Positions 47,195 through 59,599 of a stretch of 64,000 nt of DNA are shown piece after piece (the first letter of the stretch is position 1; each line of letters starts with the position of its first letter). The notes beneath the pieces are model-generated. The model had not been told where the DNA came from. It ran no database searches and was given only the letters and a program-made list of their open reading frames with translations. The translations under genes were made by a program, and so were the position numbers. The stretch covers positions 3,081,454-3,145,453 of the forward strand of contig JAJEKV010000033.1 in the NCBI GenBank assembly GCA_021234155.1, in the 5' to 3' direction. The DNA is from Isoetes taiwanensis (Eukaryota > Streptophyta > Lycopodiopsida > Isoetales > Isoetaceae).

Positions 47195-47320
47195 TTGAAG
47201 CTCCGTATGTGGCGCCTCTGCGCCGAACAACCTTAGCGAACTGAAACATCTAAGTAGCTAAAGGAGGGGAAATCAACCGAGACTCCGTTAGTAGCGGCGA
47301 GTGAAAGCGGATTGGGCTTG
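47195..47320 (+). pseudogene. Mitochondrial-type large-subunit rRNA fragment (NUMT)
   Basis: GAACTGAAACATCTAAGTAG, GAAATCAACCGAGACTCCGT and TAGTAGCGGCGAGTGAAAGC at 47238-47310 match the conserved 5' domain of bacterial/organellar 23S rRNA. The wording GCTAAAGGAGGGG and CGGATTGGGC fits plant mitochondrial rrn26 better than chloroplast 23S; this is from memory. A fragment this short in nuclear DNA is an organelle insertion. Confidence 0.7.
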
Positions 47321-47539
47321 TCATCATATTTTTTATACTCTTCTCCCGTCATAGGTTATCCAAGTTTTGGGCATTCCATCTAGAGGGAATCATCGATTCT
47401 TCGCCCTTGATTGATGATATGACGCCGCTGACTCGGTGAGCTTAAAGTCTGTTGCAAACCCCTCCTGATTGTGCCCCTCTTCCATAGGCAATCGAATAGG
47501 CATATGTCCCCAACATTAGATTTCAAGACTGCTTTTATT

Positions 47540-47880
47540 TTAGCTGCCCAATTTTGCACCCGTCAAGCTTGTACCTGAAAATTTTATAAGCTCTTTTGCA
47601 AATGGGATGTGTTGGCAAAGCAAAGCCAGAGCCAAGGGTGTCAACTTATCAGTATCTTCAGCTTTTATATCCACTTTAAATCTTCCAAGAATTTGTATAA
47701 CTTCAGTATTACCCTTCCATGCAGCCAAATGCATTGGGTTTCTGCCATGTCTATCTCTCATGTTTACTAGAACTGACATCTCTGCACCCCTGTGGTCGGA
47801 AGCAAGCTACATAATGAAGAATTGTAACACTGTCACCATTGGTTGCCAACAGATCTGCAGTATCATGGTTGTTTTGTGGG
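47540..47880 (-). pseudogene. Ankyrin-repeat gene fragment
   Basis: The minus-strand frame (47779 down to 47540) reads RDRHGRNPMHLAAWKGNTEV, then LGRFKVDIKAEDTDKLTPLALAL, two ankyrin repeats (G-x-TPLHLAA pattern). Upstream, DLLATNGDSVTILHYVAC (about 47800-47860) is another partial repeat in a shifted frame. No start or further domain is visible. It looks like a captured or decayed fragment, though an exon of a larger minus-strand gene cannot be excluded. Confidence 0.6.
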
Positions 47881-47899
47881 TGCGACTGTGTTAAACATG

Positions 47900-50800
47900 A
47901 AGAATGTATTTTACTATTCAATATATATATACAGGTGCTTGTGCTATGAGGGAGTGTATAAAGTCGGCTGATAGCTCGCTAAGAAGTTAATGTCACAGTT
48001 GTACGCATAGTCGGCACGTGGTCAAAGTTTAAGTCAATCTATTGATTCCACTTCTATCAAACTTCCAGCTAGAATGTCGCTAGAATGTCGGTCAAATGTA
48101 TGGTCAACTCTCTCAAAATTTGTTTTAGTTTCCTTCTAGATGTTATCATCAAGGATATTTTATTAACACTTATGACACTTATGTTATAGTGGGGTGTTTG
48201 ACAAAATGTTGTGTCATCTCATGGCGAGATCTCTATTGTGTTTTTATGTAATGTATGTTTTCATTCAAGTTTGAAGTGTTGCAAAGTTCTATGGTGGAAG
48301 TTCAAATAGAAATTATAATTTCTATCTCTAAGCTCATTGATGGTATTGATGTTTGCAGTGTGTCATTATATTAGTCAGTCATGCTCAAAGATAGTTTTCA
48401 GCAGCAAAGCAAATGGCGAAGGAACGGGATAAGATAGATAGTCAAGACATAGCATGTTGATCACATTTAGTCCACTAATCTTCTATTTAAGACAGAGATA
48501 AATGTATGATCAGAGACTGCTGGTTTTTTTACCATGTTAGAACACATGGAAATTTTTATTAAAATCTGCTATGGTTCCAGATAACTTGCAAGGGAACATG
48601 CCTTGTCAAAAAAACTAAAAACTTCAGGGTATTTGGCAACAAAAATGGTTCCCATAGTGCTCCATGCATTTATCTGTCATTTTGTCACTATTAGCAGCTG
48701 CATAGATAAAAGAAGAATGCAAATGCAACAGAAGCATCTTCAAGGCTTGAACGCAAGACTTGAGAAATAGCAGTACATAAGTCTCACATGATCACAAAGT
48801 AATTTCAAAAGACTTACCTTTGAAGCATAAAAGATTGGGCAGCTAGCTATCATGAGCCTATGTCACACCAGCTTCACAAATGCAAACCTTTTGTCTCCAG
48901 CATACCATTTTGTATGACAAACTGAGTCTGATGCATACAATAGCTCTAAATGTTATATGTGGACACTCAACCTTGAGACTGTTGCACAGGGCCGTAGCAT
49001 AGGAAACGCTTCCACCAAATAAAATGTAGTTTCGAAGGTAGCAGGAACATAATAACTGTAATATCAATACAATGGAACTTGTAGCTACGCGTCATGTTTT
49101 ACTAGATTAGGAAGCATAATTTGCTTCATGATTGCTAGACCTGCCATCAGAATTTGCTTGAAGGTCTGTTTCTTGCAAAATTTATAGAGTTTGACAACCT
49201 TTTATACAATCCTAAAGGTGAACAAAACATCTAGAACACAATAACAATGCAAATGCCAATCATAAGTATGAATGTTGATCTATAGCAATGTGCATCATAG
49301 CAATTTCTTGCCAAGTTAGACACACTGTCAGCCTCTCAATCATACAAAAAGACTGCAATTAGGCCACAGAAAATAAAGGATCCAAGTGTGATACTAATGA
49401 TAAAGACGTTTGTCAAGGACTACCAGTCTCATATTGTAGCAAACACCTACAACTGCAGAACTCACATACAAAGAGCCAGGGGCTGCAAAGTCTAGCATGG
49501 CAAATCCCACAATCATTAAAATATGTGAGATCACAAGACATATAAGTCGTGGAATTGCCGAAGACCTGAAAAACATAGCTCACCTTATGGAAAATGGCAG
49601 AATGTGGAGAGCATAGAAACACTACGATAGAAAACTGCAGAACCCAAAAAGTACGTCAAGAAATATGAGCAAGAAGATTGTGCTGGCACCCAAAGTTAAA
49701 CATAAAAGAATCAGTTCAGAGGACTTCACAGATAAACAATTCATAGCAGAACAATACATAAATTTGAGAAACATTGCATCATTCAAAATCCGGTGATGCG
49801 CATAAAATGGTCCAAAACTCCACCACAATTTGTCACAAACTGATCACACATATTTACCCAGAAACCTAGCATTGCTTAACCAGCAGTATGTCCAGAATTG
49901 GCTCATGCTTACGAAAATACATCTGGCGGGGAATGGTCTGGACATGCAGTGACCCAAAGGACATGGCTCAATATTTGTCGAGGAGAAGATGAGAAAGGCA
50001 GAGCACAAATTACAAAGGTTTAAGTCATCCTTAATGAGTGGTCCTGCTATTAACTCAGAGGCAAAGTTGCCGAGAAACATAAGAAAAATAACCCATCTTT
50101 GAAAGAAAAAAAGATCTGTAAGAACACTCAACAAATGGAAAATGTACTCGATAGAAACTTCAACCACCAATGATCCGTCCTTCCATCATTGCAGAATCTT
50201 CATTTGAGAGAGCTGATCGGCTGAGATGAGCTTGCAAACTGTCCTGCAAAGTATATACACATATATTAGACATGTGCCATGCATATGTAATAAATTTAAT
50301 TGCTGGCATGCATCTTCTCAGAGACCAGGCACCCACTATGCATATGAATGATTTTCTTTTCAAAGGCAGCTAGTTGGGTTGCCTCAGATTATACATCTTA
50401 AAGCAGCATGAGCAGGCAGGCTAGTTAATGTTGTGAACATCATCACTTTAGTTTTTTTGGAAGTTTGAATCAACATACTCTGTCAATAAAGACCCTTTTC
50501 TGTGAAATGTGTTGAAGGAGTTCAGAGCAGAAGGCAGCAGATATCACCTCATTGAAGAGGCTCGTGATAGGAAACTGAAAGATTATGCATGACAGATGGT
50601 GAAAATTTATGTCATAAATCTAGAAGCTGTCTTGCATCGATCCAAGAAAGAGGAAGCTACTTGCGAGTGAACAATTGCATCAGACATATGAAAGTGAAGA
50701 AACATTGTCACTTCAAAACCATAAACTTTAGAATCATGATAACGAACTCACCATAAACAACCTGCTAGTATTTGGTGATGAAACGCGAGATCAAAGATGG

Positions 50801-51580
50801 GTGTATCAATTCATTATTACCTGCATTTTCCACACAAAGAGTACCTCCACCATCACAAAAGTATGCTTGAAAACTAAGCTCGGGATAAAAGAAATGAACC
50901 TTCATGAAATCGCTATGCTGCCCTGTTCAGCCTCAGCTACGGCAACTTAGCACGGGAGTGGACCACGAACAGTAATGTTTCTTGCTGGCCACACTATTTT
51001 TCTGCAACAATCTATGGAATAAGCACATACCATACTTCTAAAAGTACAAAACTCCAGATCACCTCTGGCGAACACTAAGTTAGCTGCAGGTAATTTTCCT
51101 TTCACAAAAATAACCCCATAGGAAGGCATGGTCTTCAACATAGCATACGAAAGGGAAACCCCAATCTGGCAGCCAAGGGTCTGGCGGCCTGGGCAACAAA
51201 GGAGAGCATAAGAAAAACGACTACCATGGCTTGGCTTACGGGAGGAGTCTTCTTGAAGATCTGACACCCATTTGCGAAAAACTGAGGGATCAAAGGCCTT
51301 TTCAATTCTGAGCAGAGCAATGCTGCTTGTAATAGCATTTTAGGGACCTCTGCTACACCTCGGAAGAACTTCGGAATGTTCTGTTGCATGCAAATTCCCT
51401 TTGCCTTTGTGCATTGTTGAAATGCCTGAATATGCAAAAAAACAAACACCGTTAGAGCAGCAATAACACAGAAAGAACCCGGCAAATAGCACTGCAAAGC
51501 TTCACCATCTCCAGGCGCCGATATAGCAGCTCCAACATTGCTAAGAAATCAAGAATGGGTCGAAAATGAAAGGGACCGAG
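47900..51580. other. Long stretch without a recognisable gene
   Basis: Many short minus-strand frames but no family resemblance. One exon-like piece stands out: TTTGCAG|GACAGTTTGCAAGC at about 50243 gives DSLQAHLSRSALSNEDSAMM and a stop near 50157. It may be a terminal exon of an unknown minus-strand gene. Confidence 0.35.
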
Positions 51581-51581
51581 A

Positions 51582-51703
51582 GTTTACAGGCAGCAGCCAG
51601 TTTGGAGCAGTCACCAGCATATGCTAGGCATATGCCGGCATATACCTGGATATGCCCACAAACCCACATAAACGAGGGTTTGCCCCCTTAGGGGCAACCC
51701 AAA
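51582..51703. repeat. Dispersed repeat R1, copy 1
   Basis: GTTTGGAGCAGTCA, GCATATGCTAGGCATATGCC and CCCCCTTAGGGGCAACCC, about 75% alike to 56755-56882. Rich in CATATG-type palindromes. Confidence 0.7.
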
Positions 51704-52089
51704 AAGAAAAGAACAAGGTGCTGCGCACGGAGGGTTGCCCTCCATGGCCGGAGGATGAAGTAAATTAATTTACAGTTCAAAGTTTTTGACAATCAATTCA
51801 AAACCATAACCCTGAACATTTGGAACTAAATCTATTTATTTATATTTGCTCAATATTCGATCATGTCATAGTAAAATTCCATTTGGAAGCCTTCTCTGGC
51901 TATATCTGTTCTGTCTATACATAAAGAACTCGAGGACTCATTTTCTGGCTAGAAATCATAAATGCTTATGTTACAAGTAATAACAAAGAACCTCGGCTCA
52001 AAACAAGTTGCTTCCTAGCGTCCGTTTCTACTCCATGGTATATTTTCTGTGGCTTGCAGAAAAAATTCAGTTGAAAGCATCAATAATAA

Positions 52090-52227
52090 GTAGTATTGGT
52101 GCCCAGCGTTGCGGGGCATAAGTTGGATTTTTGCATATATTTTGACCGCAATGAGGAAAGTGTGCAGTAACCTTTTTTTATGACAAAAATATCTAAAGAT
52201 AATAACAGTGCCCAACATTGCTGGGGA
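52090..52227 (-). mobile_element. Two adjacent Helitron 3'-end hairpins
   Basis: On the minus strand, TGCCCCGCAACGCTGGGCA (52100-52118) is followed by CCAATACTAC (ending 52090), matching the layout of the 9.25-kb terminus with CTAC for CTAG. A second hairpin, TCCCCAGCAATGTTGGGCA (52209-52227), lies about 110 bp upstream. Both follow the helicase relic in the same orientation. Confidence 0.55.
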
Positions 52228-52489
52228 TTAGTTGGGAACCTATAGAGTTCTACGAACTATGAGACGAGAGTGCAGTATTAACTGTACAGTTAGATTTGTA
52301 TTGTTGACATCTTGAAAATTACACATTGAAGAGGTAGTACATCATCACTTATAAGAGATCCAGTGTTTTGCTTTGGTGGGTATATGGTGTGTTAAAGAGC
52401 AATTTCATCCTGTAGGATCTTTTTGTAGACTACATTTAGAGTGAACCTCGTATTGCTTTTGAGCAGTGTTTCTTATCTTGAGGTGTCTT

Positions 52490-52900
52490 GAATGTATACG
52501 TTCACTTCCTGTTGTGTGGTGCACCCTGAGAATGTGGCATAGAGCTGGTCGTGCGTGAAGACTGGCGTTGGCAGGCAGATGCCAACAGAGGTCATGGACT
52601 GGCCTTGTGATTTTTTTATGGTCATCGAGATAGCGCGTTGCACGAGGAATTGCCTTCGCTTGAAGGGGAGGAGGTCACTGTCTGATGGCTCTAGGGTTAT
52701 CCTTGGTATGAGGATCCTTGTTTCTTTGTAGGTGCCTCACTGCAACTTCATTTGAGCATGCTGGGTTGTACCTCATAAGGTCAAGCTTTGGGCAGTGTTA
52801 AAGTACATCCTCTACCTCATGCATCAGTATGAGGGCTGCTGCATAGGGGTTGATGTTGTATAGCTTGGCATCCAGTTCCTTGGGGAGGTGGCTGTCTCAA
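52490..52900 (-). pseudogene. Helitron helicase (Pif1-like) C-terminal relic
   Basis: The minus strand reads ILIPRITLEPSDSDLLPFKR then RQFLVQRAISMTIKKSQGQS, VGICLPTPVFTHDQLYATFS. The order RI-PSD-LPF-RRQFP-AMTINKSQGQ-VG-LP-PVF-HGQLYVA is the C-terminus of plant Helitron Rep/helicases. Further upstream the frame has stops (DAKLYNINPYAAALILMHEV...). No ATG and no Rep domain are visible. It would be the 3' coding end of an autonomous Helitron ending at the hairpins around 52.1 kb. Confidence 0.75.
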
Positions 52901-54240
52901 TTCTCATTCTGGGGGGTTAGAGCTAGGTTATTGCTTGCGAACCATCGACATAAACCGGACCTACTCTATGGTAGATTTATCTTTGGATCTTAAAATAGTA
53001 TGGATTTATTGATGGCTCAATAAACTCTAAATTTGATGGGGCATTGATTGTACAGGCTCCAACTTGATTTGTCCGTCGTGGCAGGAATTTGTACCATTGC
53101 CATTGAATGACAATGCCCTACATTGTATGCATTCTCTATTAAGTGGTTCGCAGTGCTGTCGTTCTACCTGTGTGACTCCAAGCGTTCTTGCTATTCTGTA
53201 TTAGATGGGTGCGCTCTCATTTCACGTTGATATTGTGCATAGATAGGTTGTCGAAAGGGACGCTGGTGTGGTTTGTACATATGAATAAGAAATGTTAAAC
53301 GAAAGCTAAACGAAGTTGTTTGACATTTGCAGCTAGTGAAGCTTGTATTTGTATTCGAGCTGACGTGGAGAGTGAAGTTGTCATTAGAAATGCAGAACTT
53401 ATAATCTCCGTAGTGTATCCGCCATATATCCGCCATGTGGATATGATTACAACCCTGGTCAACAAAATAATTTGGAAAACAAACTATCCAATCTACCTAA
53501 ACTGATTCAAGGTGGTCTGAGTTTAAGACTTGCCCTTACTATATTTGGTATGGTACATCAAAATAAATTGCAGAGTAGATCATAATAAATTGTAGTGTTC
53601 ATGCAAGAAGAACATGCCTTTACATCTGAGAATGTTATATCCAAATTCTCTTTAAACAGTTGTAGCGGAATAAGATATTAACAACGTTAAAGCTCCACCA
53701 CGCATACTGTTAGAAGCAGGGTAACAACAGCTTCGTTATGCATTGTAGATAGACGATGAAAATCGATTTTTTGTGACCAACATAACAATAAAAAACATAC
53801 TTCTTCCTGCAAAACAGATTCACGTGCTTGATAAAAGATGAAACACATGAGTAAATCTGCCTAGCTTGCTATACCCAACTTGCAAAACAAAAGGAGCCCT
53901 TACTTGGACAACCACAACAAAGCAAAGAAGGAAGAATGAGGTCACCGTAGCTCGTAGCTGCACATGGTACATCAAATAAATTGCAGAGTAGATCATAATA
54001 AATTGTAGTGTTCATGTAAGAAGAACGTGCCTTAGAATATGTACATCTGAGAATGTGACGCATTTTAAACAAAAAAAGGCAACGAAAAAAGCCTATTAGC
54101 ATCATTTGGATAATCAATGCTTCAAATAGTAGGTCAATTTCTTACCAAATTGATTATCCAAATTCTCTTTAAACAATTGCAAAGCTCCAAACATACACAT
54201 CAAACTGGATGTGACCATCAAGCATATACGCATGGATGAG
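52901..54240. other. Intergenic DNA with a ~90-bp direct repeat
   Basis: 53552-53636 and 53966-54058 are near-identical (GGTACATCAAATAAATTGCAG, ATAATAAATTGTAGTGTTCATG). A following ATTCTCTTTAAAC is repeated at 53646 and 54162, so the duplication is about 400-500 bp apart. No gene recognised. Confidence 0.55.
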
Positions 54241-54289
54241 CTTACCATTTGCCAAAAGAATCACATGCATTAAGAACAGCAACTAAGTT

Positions 54290-54680
54290 GCTTGCATCTG
54301 GAAATAAACCTTGTATATTCATTTGCCAGCCTCAAAACATCCTTTACATGATGCTCATGCCGTGCATATGCTGCAATCATGGTATTATACCTCGTCCTGA
54401 TTCAGCATTTCAAAAAAGATTTTTTGTGCATCTTCGAGTCTTCGACACCTACAGTACATATTTATGATGTCCATTCCTACAACAATATCACAAATTTCCC
54501 ATCAGCTAGTGTCTCAAGGCAACTACAAGCATTAAGAATAGTTGTGAATGTAACCTTATTTGGTTTGTGGCCTTCCAATTTCATCATTCGAAACGCTTGT
54601 TGCGCCTCATCTGCATGCCTAGGATGAGAATATGCATCGATCAAAGCATCAATTAAGCTTTCATGTTTGTTTGTGCATGC
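54290..54680 (-). pseudogene. Pentatricopeptide repeat (PPR) relic
   Basis: The minus strand reads SLIDALIDAYSHPRHADEAQ then AFRMMKLEGHKPNKVTFTTI, LNACSCLETLADGKFV, stop, and after a gap YNTMIAAYARHEHHVKDVLR. These are consecutive PPR units of the PLS type (NKVTF-ILNACS, YNTMIAAYAR-G). Stops and a frameshift separate them. Start, E/DYW domain and targeting peptide are not seen. PPR proteins act in organelle RNA processing, and relics like this are common in plant genomes. Confidence 0.75.
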
Positions 54681-56750
54681 TTATATGACTGAGGTATGTT
54701 CTTCTACACTCCTGAATTTGCTAATGCATTGTAGTTCTGTCTGCGAGCATGTTCAATGCATATCAGTGATATAGCAAACTTGGATATAATTTGATATGTC
54801 GATGAAGAGAACTAAATGATAACTAAGAGCTTGTTTAGTTGACAGGACATGTTATCAACTATTCTTCATCTCATCTATCCTTCATCTACCATGGCAGAAG
54901 TTGCACTTATGAACTGGATCAATAAACATATCAAGACATACTTGTTACAACATAAAGAAGTTATTTCATGTCCTCAAATGTCCTCACCCCCTATCTTACC
55001 TCTGAAATGCAGCAGTTTCCCTTAAATAATTCCACAAAACCTCTTGACCTGCAAAATGTAAATTCTAGATTAACCTGCAAATTCGGTTAACTTACTTTGT
55101 GCTGATTGGAACTTGACATGTAAATTTGTAACCATCTACTTAGCATCTTAGGTTGCCTCATGAAATAAAACGTATATGCACGAAGACATCAAAACATACT
55201 TGGGAGTGTTACGACATAAAGAAGTTATTTCATGTCCTTAACCATTCTTATCCCCTATCTTACCTCTAAAATGCAGCAGAATCTGCTAGATAATTCCACA
55301 AACCCCATGACCTGCAATGCAAATTCTGGATTAACCTGCAAATTCGGTAAACTTTGTGCGGATTGGAACTTGACATGTAAATTTTGCAGCCACCTACTTA
55401 GCAAACTGATGACGTAATGAGCCTGATACTCCAACACTCCTCGTGAAACTAAAATCCAACTGTTCATACATTTTCAATCAGTCGCATGCAGCCTAGCCTT
55501 AACAGTGAGCGCCAGATTTATCACTTTAGCCATCAGGCATAAATACACCTATAATCTGGTTTGGCAATACAAGCAGGACTCTTGAGCTATGTATGGGGTA
55601 TTTTGTTGTGAGTCCTCTGTTTTTGAAAATGAAATTCCCTTGAGAACATCAGGCTACAGATCATAATCATTTGAAATTCTAAAAAGACGAAGCTGGAAAT
55701 CAACTAACTCATCTCATTTTGCACAGTTGTGTTCATTTCTCGTTAAACAGTGCTGATCATGTCCTAATAACTTTAGGATACCCATGCATGGACCACATCA
55801 TTAACACGCAAAGACGTCAAACAAGTAGCATATTCCTAAGGCACCTGAAATAGATTACCCGCGATTATGTATAAGGGACCAGCTGAAGTTACAGTCGTAT
55901 TAAGAAACTCTTCCTCCAATACCACAATAGAAACCTAAGCAGACTTCAAAATCTACTTCCTTCAAAGTTTGGGGGCTCCTTTTGCATTGTCAATTAGTGT
56001 CTCAATTCCAGCACTGATATTGTGATCTTTTCTTGCTAGTCAATGTGAATGTCTTTCAGAACTCTTGCTTACCATTTAAAAGCTTTCTGGGTTATGGCAC
56101 TTGTGGCTATGTGTTTATACAGTTTCTCAGCAGTTGAATGATAAGCTCTGTGTCACTTGTCTCTTGCTGTAATGAAATCCTCCCTACAGTCCTTCTCATA
56201 TGGATTGACCTGCTCCTTTGCTTAGTAAGGCCAGATAGCGTGCCAAAAGTTTTCAAAAATTCTCAAACATATTTGAAAGCCTATATGGCCTCCGATCTGG
56301 ATCCTTTAAGATTTAAACATTAAATTCTCCAGTATCTGACCTGCACATACTTTAAATCAAGCAATCGCAAATGCATATCTCTCTAGGTTCACTAACGTTT
56401 GACATACAAGACTGGATTGGATGTCTGCCTGTATCCTTGCAACACATCCTATCAAACTCTCACCTGATCGTAATGAATGTAAGATTTATTTCCATTCAGA
56501 TAATAAAAGTTTGGGCATCAATCCAACTAGAATATATCATATAAGATGGATCAAGGGTCAACAATGCCCGCGGATCCTTGACAACACCATTATAATCGTG
56601 AAGGGCAATGTTAAAGTAAATCCATAACTCCAGACACTCTGGAGTGATTTTGAAACCCAAAACGCGGGCTTCCCACATCTGTCAATGATGCAGCCTCGAT
56701 CAGGGAGCACCGGTTAGCCCGTTTCCAGAGTGGCTGTCTAAAAATAGGGG
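54681..56750. other. Intergenic DNA with a ~210-bp direct repeat
   Basis: 54940-55150 and 55200-55410 are diverged direct copies offset by 263 bp (CATAAAGAAGTTATTTCATG, TATCTTACCTCT, TTAACCTGCAAATTCGGT, TTGGAACTTGACATG). No coding evidence. Confidence 0.55.
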
Positions 56751-56754
56751 CAAC

Positions 56755-56882
56755 CGGCAGTTTACAGACTATTATAGGTTTGGAGCAGTCATTGACATAT
56801 TCTAGGCATATACTGGCATATGCTTAGAATATGCCACAAACCCACCTCAACAAGCGCATGCCCCCTTAGGGGCAACCCAAAA
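56755..56882. repeat. Dispersed repeat R1, copy 2
   Basis: Second copy of the element at 51582-51703, ending CCCCCTTAGGGGCAACCC and AAAAAGAGAGAGATAGATAG. Confidence 0.7.
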
Positions 56883-56889
56883 AGAGAGA

Positions 56890-56946
56890 GATAGATAGAT
56901 AGATAGTATTTTTACGTCATGCCACATTGGCATAACGTAAAAATCA
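56890..56946 (-). mobile_element. SINE 3' end with hairpin and (TATC)n tail
   Basis: The minus strand reads CGTTATGCCAATGTGGCATG then ACGTAAAAATAC and (TATC)n. The hairpin TTTTTACGTCATGCCA / TGGCATAACGTAAAAA (16-bp arms, one mismatch, 3-base loop) spans about 56912-56946. The GTGGC(A/G)TGACGT(T)AAAA end matches the SINE at 62107-62340. Confidence 0.5.
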
Positions 56947-57540
56947 TAATTCACATTTCTCTTTGACATCTTCATTCTCAAACTTAGTTTTGGTGATGCG
57001 TTTGTTACTAATGCAAACCTTTGAAACTACTACGAAAATGCACCAAAGTCTTTAGCTTCAGCTAAAAAGGGCAAAAGTGCAACTAAGTCTTTATTCTACT
57101 TATGAAAATGCAACTCGGTCTTCATTGTTTGCTTCATCTTCAGTCTTCAACTCCAACTTCTCAGAGCCTGTAACTAAATCAAGAGCTTGTAACTTGTAAC
57201 TTCGTCGTGGAGTTCGAGCATGGACGATGTTGCTTAGGTCAAACAGAAGAGGGAAAAGAAGAAAGAGAAAAAAATATTTGTTTACGAGGGTTTTTTTTTA
57301 TAATTTCGATTTTAGGTGTACATTTGGGCTTTTTTTTAGTATTTATGACATTTGGACTCCCCCCCTCCCCCGGGGACCCTGTTTTTTTTTTATATGCATG
57401 CACTATACGCATTTATTACACCAATGTGTTAAGTATAGTATTAAACAAAAAGGTGGACAATTTGGCAGAGTAACTTTAAGATTGAGTATGTATAGGTACT
57501 ATTCATGAGGTATTATACGTGCTATAAACAACAATGCAGT
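56947..57540. other. AT-rich intergenic DNA, nothing recognised
   Basis: Includes a C-rich run near 57360 and T runs. No gene supported. Confidence 0.4.
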
Positions 57541-58074
57541 AGACTCAGCACGTCAAGGGTCCCACTGCACTCCATGAAGCCCCCCATTGTAAGTCGTTCA
57601 AGTCCCCCACAATTAGCACAGGCCAAATACTAATGGGAATTATTGAGGCCTACTGGTAGAGTCATATCCACTCATGGCTCCTAGGTCTCTATCCCCCTTC
57701 CCAAGCACAAGAGGTGAAAAACTGACATCCATGATCACCCAACATAATCCAAATAAAACATTAGTTATAATCTAACCAACCTAATCATACATAAGAATAC
57801 ATGATTAGGTTTGTTTGTCAGTCTCATTTTCGGGTTAGAGTGCTTAAGCTTACGAAGGCATCTAAGGCTAAAATAAGATGACAATCTAGCTTAATTACAA
57901 CAATTAAGCCTCCAAATCCACTTATATCTGATGTCCATCTAACCCTTGATTGGCGCCCAGATCTTGAGATTCTCACATCCCGTTGCCCAGATCTTGAGAT
58001 TCTCACATCCCGTTGAGCTAGCAAAATGATGGTTCTGGATTAGCGCCTTGGTAACTGAGCTTAGCTAGGGCCTG
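57541..58074 (-). mobile_element. Gypsy LTR fragment, inverted relative to the next
   Basis: Matches the LTR at 32336-33882 in the same (minus) orientation: GCACAGGCC, AATGGGAATTATTGAGGC, GTCTCTATCCCCCTTCCCAA. A 40-bp tandem duplication (CCCAGATCTTGAGATTCTCA) lies at about 57956-58016. It abuts the plus-strand LTR at 58075. Confidence 0.65.
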
Positions 58075-59599
58075 TGTGACATTCCACGTATTTATACGCC
58101 TTTTTAGGTATAAATACATGACACGTCACTAGGAATAATTAATGGTGCGTTAATTATTCATAAGCTAAGGTTAGCTATGTTAACTCATTAATTATTAAGA
58201 TGGAAGCCTAACCCTAAACCCTAACTCGAATTTAGGGCTTAATCTAATATAAAAAAGGCTATAATATTAAATTAGTTAATGATAACTAATCTAGAATTGC
58301 CACCTGGCCCAAATCGATTGGGTAAAGCAGACCTGCTAACTTTGGGTCACCCAAATTGGGGCTTCTACCCCAATTTGCCCCAATTCGATTTGGGGGCAGC
58401 AGAGCATGGAGAACTTGAGAGATGGGAGATCTAGCTCAGATACCAATTAGTAGGCTTACTTAGCTTGAGATTCTAGATAGAGATTAACTCTTAGTTGTTT
58501 AGATGGATGATTAATCTCTATTTCATGTTCTATTTGAAGAGATGGATGGATGTATATATTGTGATAGTTTTCTTTCTGTTCCTCTTGTGTTATGGGGATT
58601 AACGGGGGATAGAGACCTAAAGGCCATCTAGAAGTAGGGATGTTCCTAGTTAGAACCCTTAAAACCCAGTAAATGCGACCTGTGCACAAGAGCCCACCTG
58701 ACTGTGGAAGCTATGATGTGATTGAGCATCAAATAACGGGTACTGTGGTGAAGGGGGAGTGGAGCCTTGCTGAGCGCGGTTACTGGGACTCTTACAGTGT
58801 GCTAGACTTATAGTCGGTCACCGTGTGTGGGCCGGGTATGGGTCTGGCACCTCCTGGACAGGGCAGGGCAGGGCAGGTCCTGAAAGGACGGCCTCATCGC
58901 GATAGGTGCGGTGATCCGACCTATGGATTTTGGAGGGTTTAAGTCGGGTACGGATGCGAGGGTCACTGAGATAGCACACCCAGGAATCCATTGTGCCCGA
59001 GGAAGGGATGCCTCCCTAACCTGCCTCATCGAATTGGGGAGATGTAACCCGGAGTAGTCTCATAGGATGAATCCATGAGATTGCATCTTTGGAAGGCTAC
59101 AATCACGTCATAGCATGTTTCAGCCTATCTGCAAAGTGTGCACAGGAGGAGCGGATGGAGTGGACTACCCTAGCCATTGTTCTATGCCATCCAATGCCAT
59201 TGTCGTGACTCTGTCTGTTGATATCCGGAGGCCTTGGCCATCAATTGATCCCCCTTGGAGTCTGAGCCCACGGTAGAACCCTCATTTATGATGCATTTCA
59301 TATGTATATTGGTATCATATCATTGTTTGTATTGATGATGGATGGGCCACCCTTCATGGTGGTATATTATTTATTTGTATTGTTGCCATGTGCTAACATG
59401 TATATACGCATCTGCTGTATAGGATTCCCATAGAAGACGTGGGACGAATGACACCTTCGTGTCCTTCACCTAGACACTTGCCCATCGCAAGTGGTCCAAG
59501 TCAGACGGAGGGCCTTTCCGTGGTAATGGAGTCACCATGGGAGGGGAATTTCCCGTATTTATATGATGGGAGCATCGTATAGGTTCGGGGAGCGTCAAA
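58075..59599 (+). mobile_element. Gypsy LTR with PBS, plus strand
   Basis: Begins TGTGACATTCCACG and ends AGCGTCAAA. The next bases, TGGTATCAGAACCATGATTT (59601-59620), are a PBS for initiator tRNA-Met with one mismatch to the canonical form. Length (about 1525 bp) and ends match the LTR at 32336-33882. The interior to the right (59600-59960) has no gag and is soon replaced by SINE sequence, so the element is truncated. Confidence 0.75.

Noticed and set aside
48858-50363. Cys/Phe-rich minus-strand frames
   Set aside because: AT-rich, no motifs, no consistent splice framing; treated as chance frames.
51582-56882. R1 copies as LTRs of a 5-kb element
   Set aside because: Only about 75% alike, no TG..CA ends, PBS or PPT, and no target duplication.
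57207-57508. 88- and 93-codon plus-strand frames
   Set aside because: Built on T and C homopolymer runs with no family resemblance.
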